The position numbers were made by a program, and so were the translations under genes. Under the pieces are notes generated by a model. That model saw nothing but the letters and a program-made list of their open reading frames with translations. It was not told the DNA's origin and did not search any database. 5,687 nucleotides of DNA from JAVKFF01 sp040226215 (GTDB lineage Bacteria; Pseudomonadota; Alphaproteobacteria; DSM-16000; Inquilinaceae): assembly GCA_040226215.1 (NCBI GenBank), contig JAVKFF010000092.1, positions 1 through 5,687 on the forward strand, read 5' to 3'. Shown here piece after piece: positions 4,370 to 5,687 of the stretch (position 1 is its first letter; each line of letters starts with the position of its first letter).

Positions 4370-5687
4370 ATGGACAGCGGCAGCGACTTCATCTTCCACC
4401 GCAAGATCGGACGGACCTACCCGGTCGCGGCCGGCGGCAGCGGCGCGGAGATCGTCGGCGAGGATGGACGGCAGTACCTGGACGCCGCCGGCGGGGTTTT
4501 CGTTGCCATTGTCGGGCATGGGGTCTCCGAGATCGCCGCGGCGATCTCGGAGCAGCTCCGCAGCCTCAACTTCGCCTATACCGGGGATTTCACCACGTCG
4601 GCGGAACAGCGGCTGGCGGAAAAGCTCATCGCGATCGCGCCGCCGGGCTTCGCCAAGGTCTGGCTGACTACATCCGGGTCGACCGCCAACGAGGCGGCGC
4701 TGAAACTGGCGCGGCAATATCACCACCTGCGCGGCGCCAGCCAGAAATCGAAGATCGTGTCGCGCTGGCACAGCTATCACGGCAGCACGATGGGGGCGCT
4801 GTCGATGAGCGGGGCGGTGCCGCGCCGGCAGCTCTACACGCCCTATCTGATCGATTTCCCGCATGTGGCCGCGCCGAACTGCTACCGCTGCCCGCTGGGC
4901 CGCAGCCCGGCCGACTGCGACACGGCATGTGCCGAGGAGATCGGCGCGACGATGCGCCTGCATGGCGCGGACTATATCTCCGCCTTCATCGTCGAGCCGG
5001 TCGCCGGCGGGCCGCTGGGCGCGCTCAGGCGGCGCGTCGCTTCTGCGACGAGAACGACGCGCTGCTGATCGTCGACGAGGTGGTCTCCGGGGTCGGCCGG
5101 ACCGGCGACTGGTTCGGCGTGCAGGAAAGCGGCGTCGTGCCGGACATCATCACCCTGGGGAAGGGCCTGGGAGGCGGCTATACGCCGATCGGGGCCGTCC
5201 TGGTGCATGAGCGCGTCCATGCCGCGTTCGAGAGCAGCGGCACCCCGTTCCTGCACGGCGAGTCCTTCACCGGGCATTCGACCATGGCGGCGGCGGGATA
5301 TGCCACCTTGAGCTATATCGAGCGCCACGGCCTGCTGGGCCGGGTGCGCGAGATGGGCGAGCGGCTGGCGGGCCGCATGCAGGAACTCTCCAACCTGCCC
5401 ATCGTCGGTGATGTCAGGGGGCGCGGCCTGCTGCAAGGCATCGAACTGGTGCGGGACCGCAGAAGCAACGCGCCGTTCGCGCGCGCCGCCCAGGTCGCCG
5501 AACGTGTCGTGGCCGCGGCGGCGGAGCGCGGCGTCCTGCTGCTGGCGGGCAATGCCGGGGTGGACGGGGTCGACGGCGACACCGTCGTGGTCGCCCCGCC
5601 CTATATCGTCAGTGCGGAGCAGGTCGACCGCATCGTCGACACCCTCTCCGATGCGCTGCGCACCGTTCCGGCCGACAGCGAAGCATG
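4370..5687 (+). pseudogene. Class III PLP-dependent aminotransferase, frame broken by a ~22-nt deletion; 3' end outside window
   Basis: The start ATG 4370 lies 20 bp after the binding-protein gene, behind a weak AGGG (4359-4362). The first 218 codons read as a class III aminotransferase: 'DGRQYLDAAGGVFV', the PLP-phosphate loop 'TTSGSTANEAALKLAR' (100-115), 'SYHGSTMGALSMSG' with Tyr136-His137-Gly138, and 'AFIVEPVAGGPLGA' (205-218). The frame then runs into TGA at 5066, giving 232 aa. The rest of the enzyme continues in another frame from about 5023: 'AQAARRFCDENDALLIVDEV' with the pyridine-binding Asp codon at 5074, 'GRTGDWFG', and the Schiff-base Lys codon at 5161 in 'TLGKGLGGGYTPIGAVL', then 'HGESFTGHSTMAAAGYA'. 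The PP-x-GY-type segment that should join the halves is absent. Restored, the protein would be about 446 aa, normal for the family. The last bases, GCATG, probably begin a TGA just past the window. An amine donor and a keto-acid acceptor such as pyruvate are expected; the substrate is unknown. Confidence 0.88.
5018..5036 (+). other. Deletion junction in the aminotransferase gene
   Basis: The base at 5023 is both the last base of the final correct codon of the first frame (GCG, Ala218) and the first base of the resumed frame (GCT CAG GCG GCG CGT, A-Q-A-A-R). Aligning from memory to the class III pattern 'LGA-VPPPEGY-LKRIRE-IC', seven codons plus one base are missing, about 22 nt. GGCGCG occurs at 5018-5023 and 5031-5036, so short GC-rich repeats surround the junction. 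Confidence 0.6.

Noticed and set aside
5010..5040. Programmed -1 ribosomal frameshift in the aminotransferase
   Set aside because: No slippery heptamer is evident, and even after a -1 shift the protein would lack about seven conserved residues. A deletion explains both the frame change and the missing segment.

Overview
The window is a GC-rich bacterial segment. Every real gene has the strongly G/C-biased third codon positions and long antisense shadow frames of a high-GC proteobacterium. A degenerate EAL-domain gene, a GntR/FCD regulator of the 'MPVR' type and a NitT/TauT-type ABC operon together suggest an alphaproteobacterium, perhaps of the Rhodospirillales. That taxonomic guess rests on gene style only; there is no rRNA or tRNA in the window.

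Layout: (1) 1-429, plus strand: the 3' end of a protein with a degenerate EAL domain. (2) 446-1144, minus strand: a GntR-family regulator with an FCD domain, convergent with the EAL gene and separated from it by only 16 bp. (3) 1145-1468: a 324-bp divergent regulatory region, unusually rich in dyad symmetry, with related TGTGAT/ATCACA elements near each flanking gene. (4) 1469-4349, plus strand: a compact ABC importer operon of the nitrate/sulfonate/taurine (SsuABC/TauABC-like) superfamily, in the order permease, ATPase, periplasmic binding protein, with 4-bp and 1-bp overlaps. (5) 4370-5687, plus strand: a PLP-dependent class III aminotransferase 20 bp behind the binding protein. It is broken by an out-of-frame deletion of about 22 nt near 5023 and its end runs off the window.

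Likely logic: the GntR protein senses a small molecule and controls its own gene and the divergent importer operon. The importer brings in an amine-bearing compound (a taurine-like aminosulfonate is one possibility, not shown by the sequence) and the aminotransferase would take off the amino group. In this sequence the aminotransferase frame is interrupted, so either the catabolic step is lost or the sequence carries an error there.

The most notable points are the mirrored promoter/operator architecture, the deletion in the aminotransferase, the loss of all predicted FCD metal ligands in the regulator, a four-cysteine cluster in the aminotransferase, and a long C-terminal extension in the binding protein. 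I saw no CRISPR array, IS element, attachment site, tRNA or rRNA.
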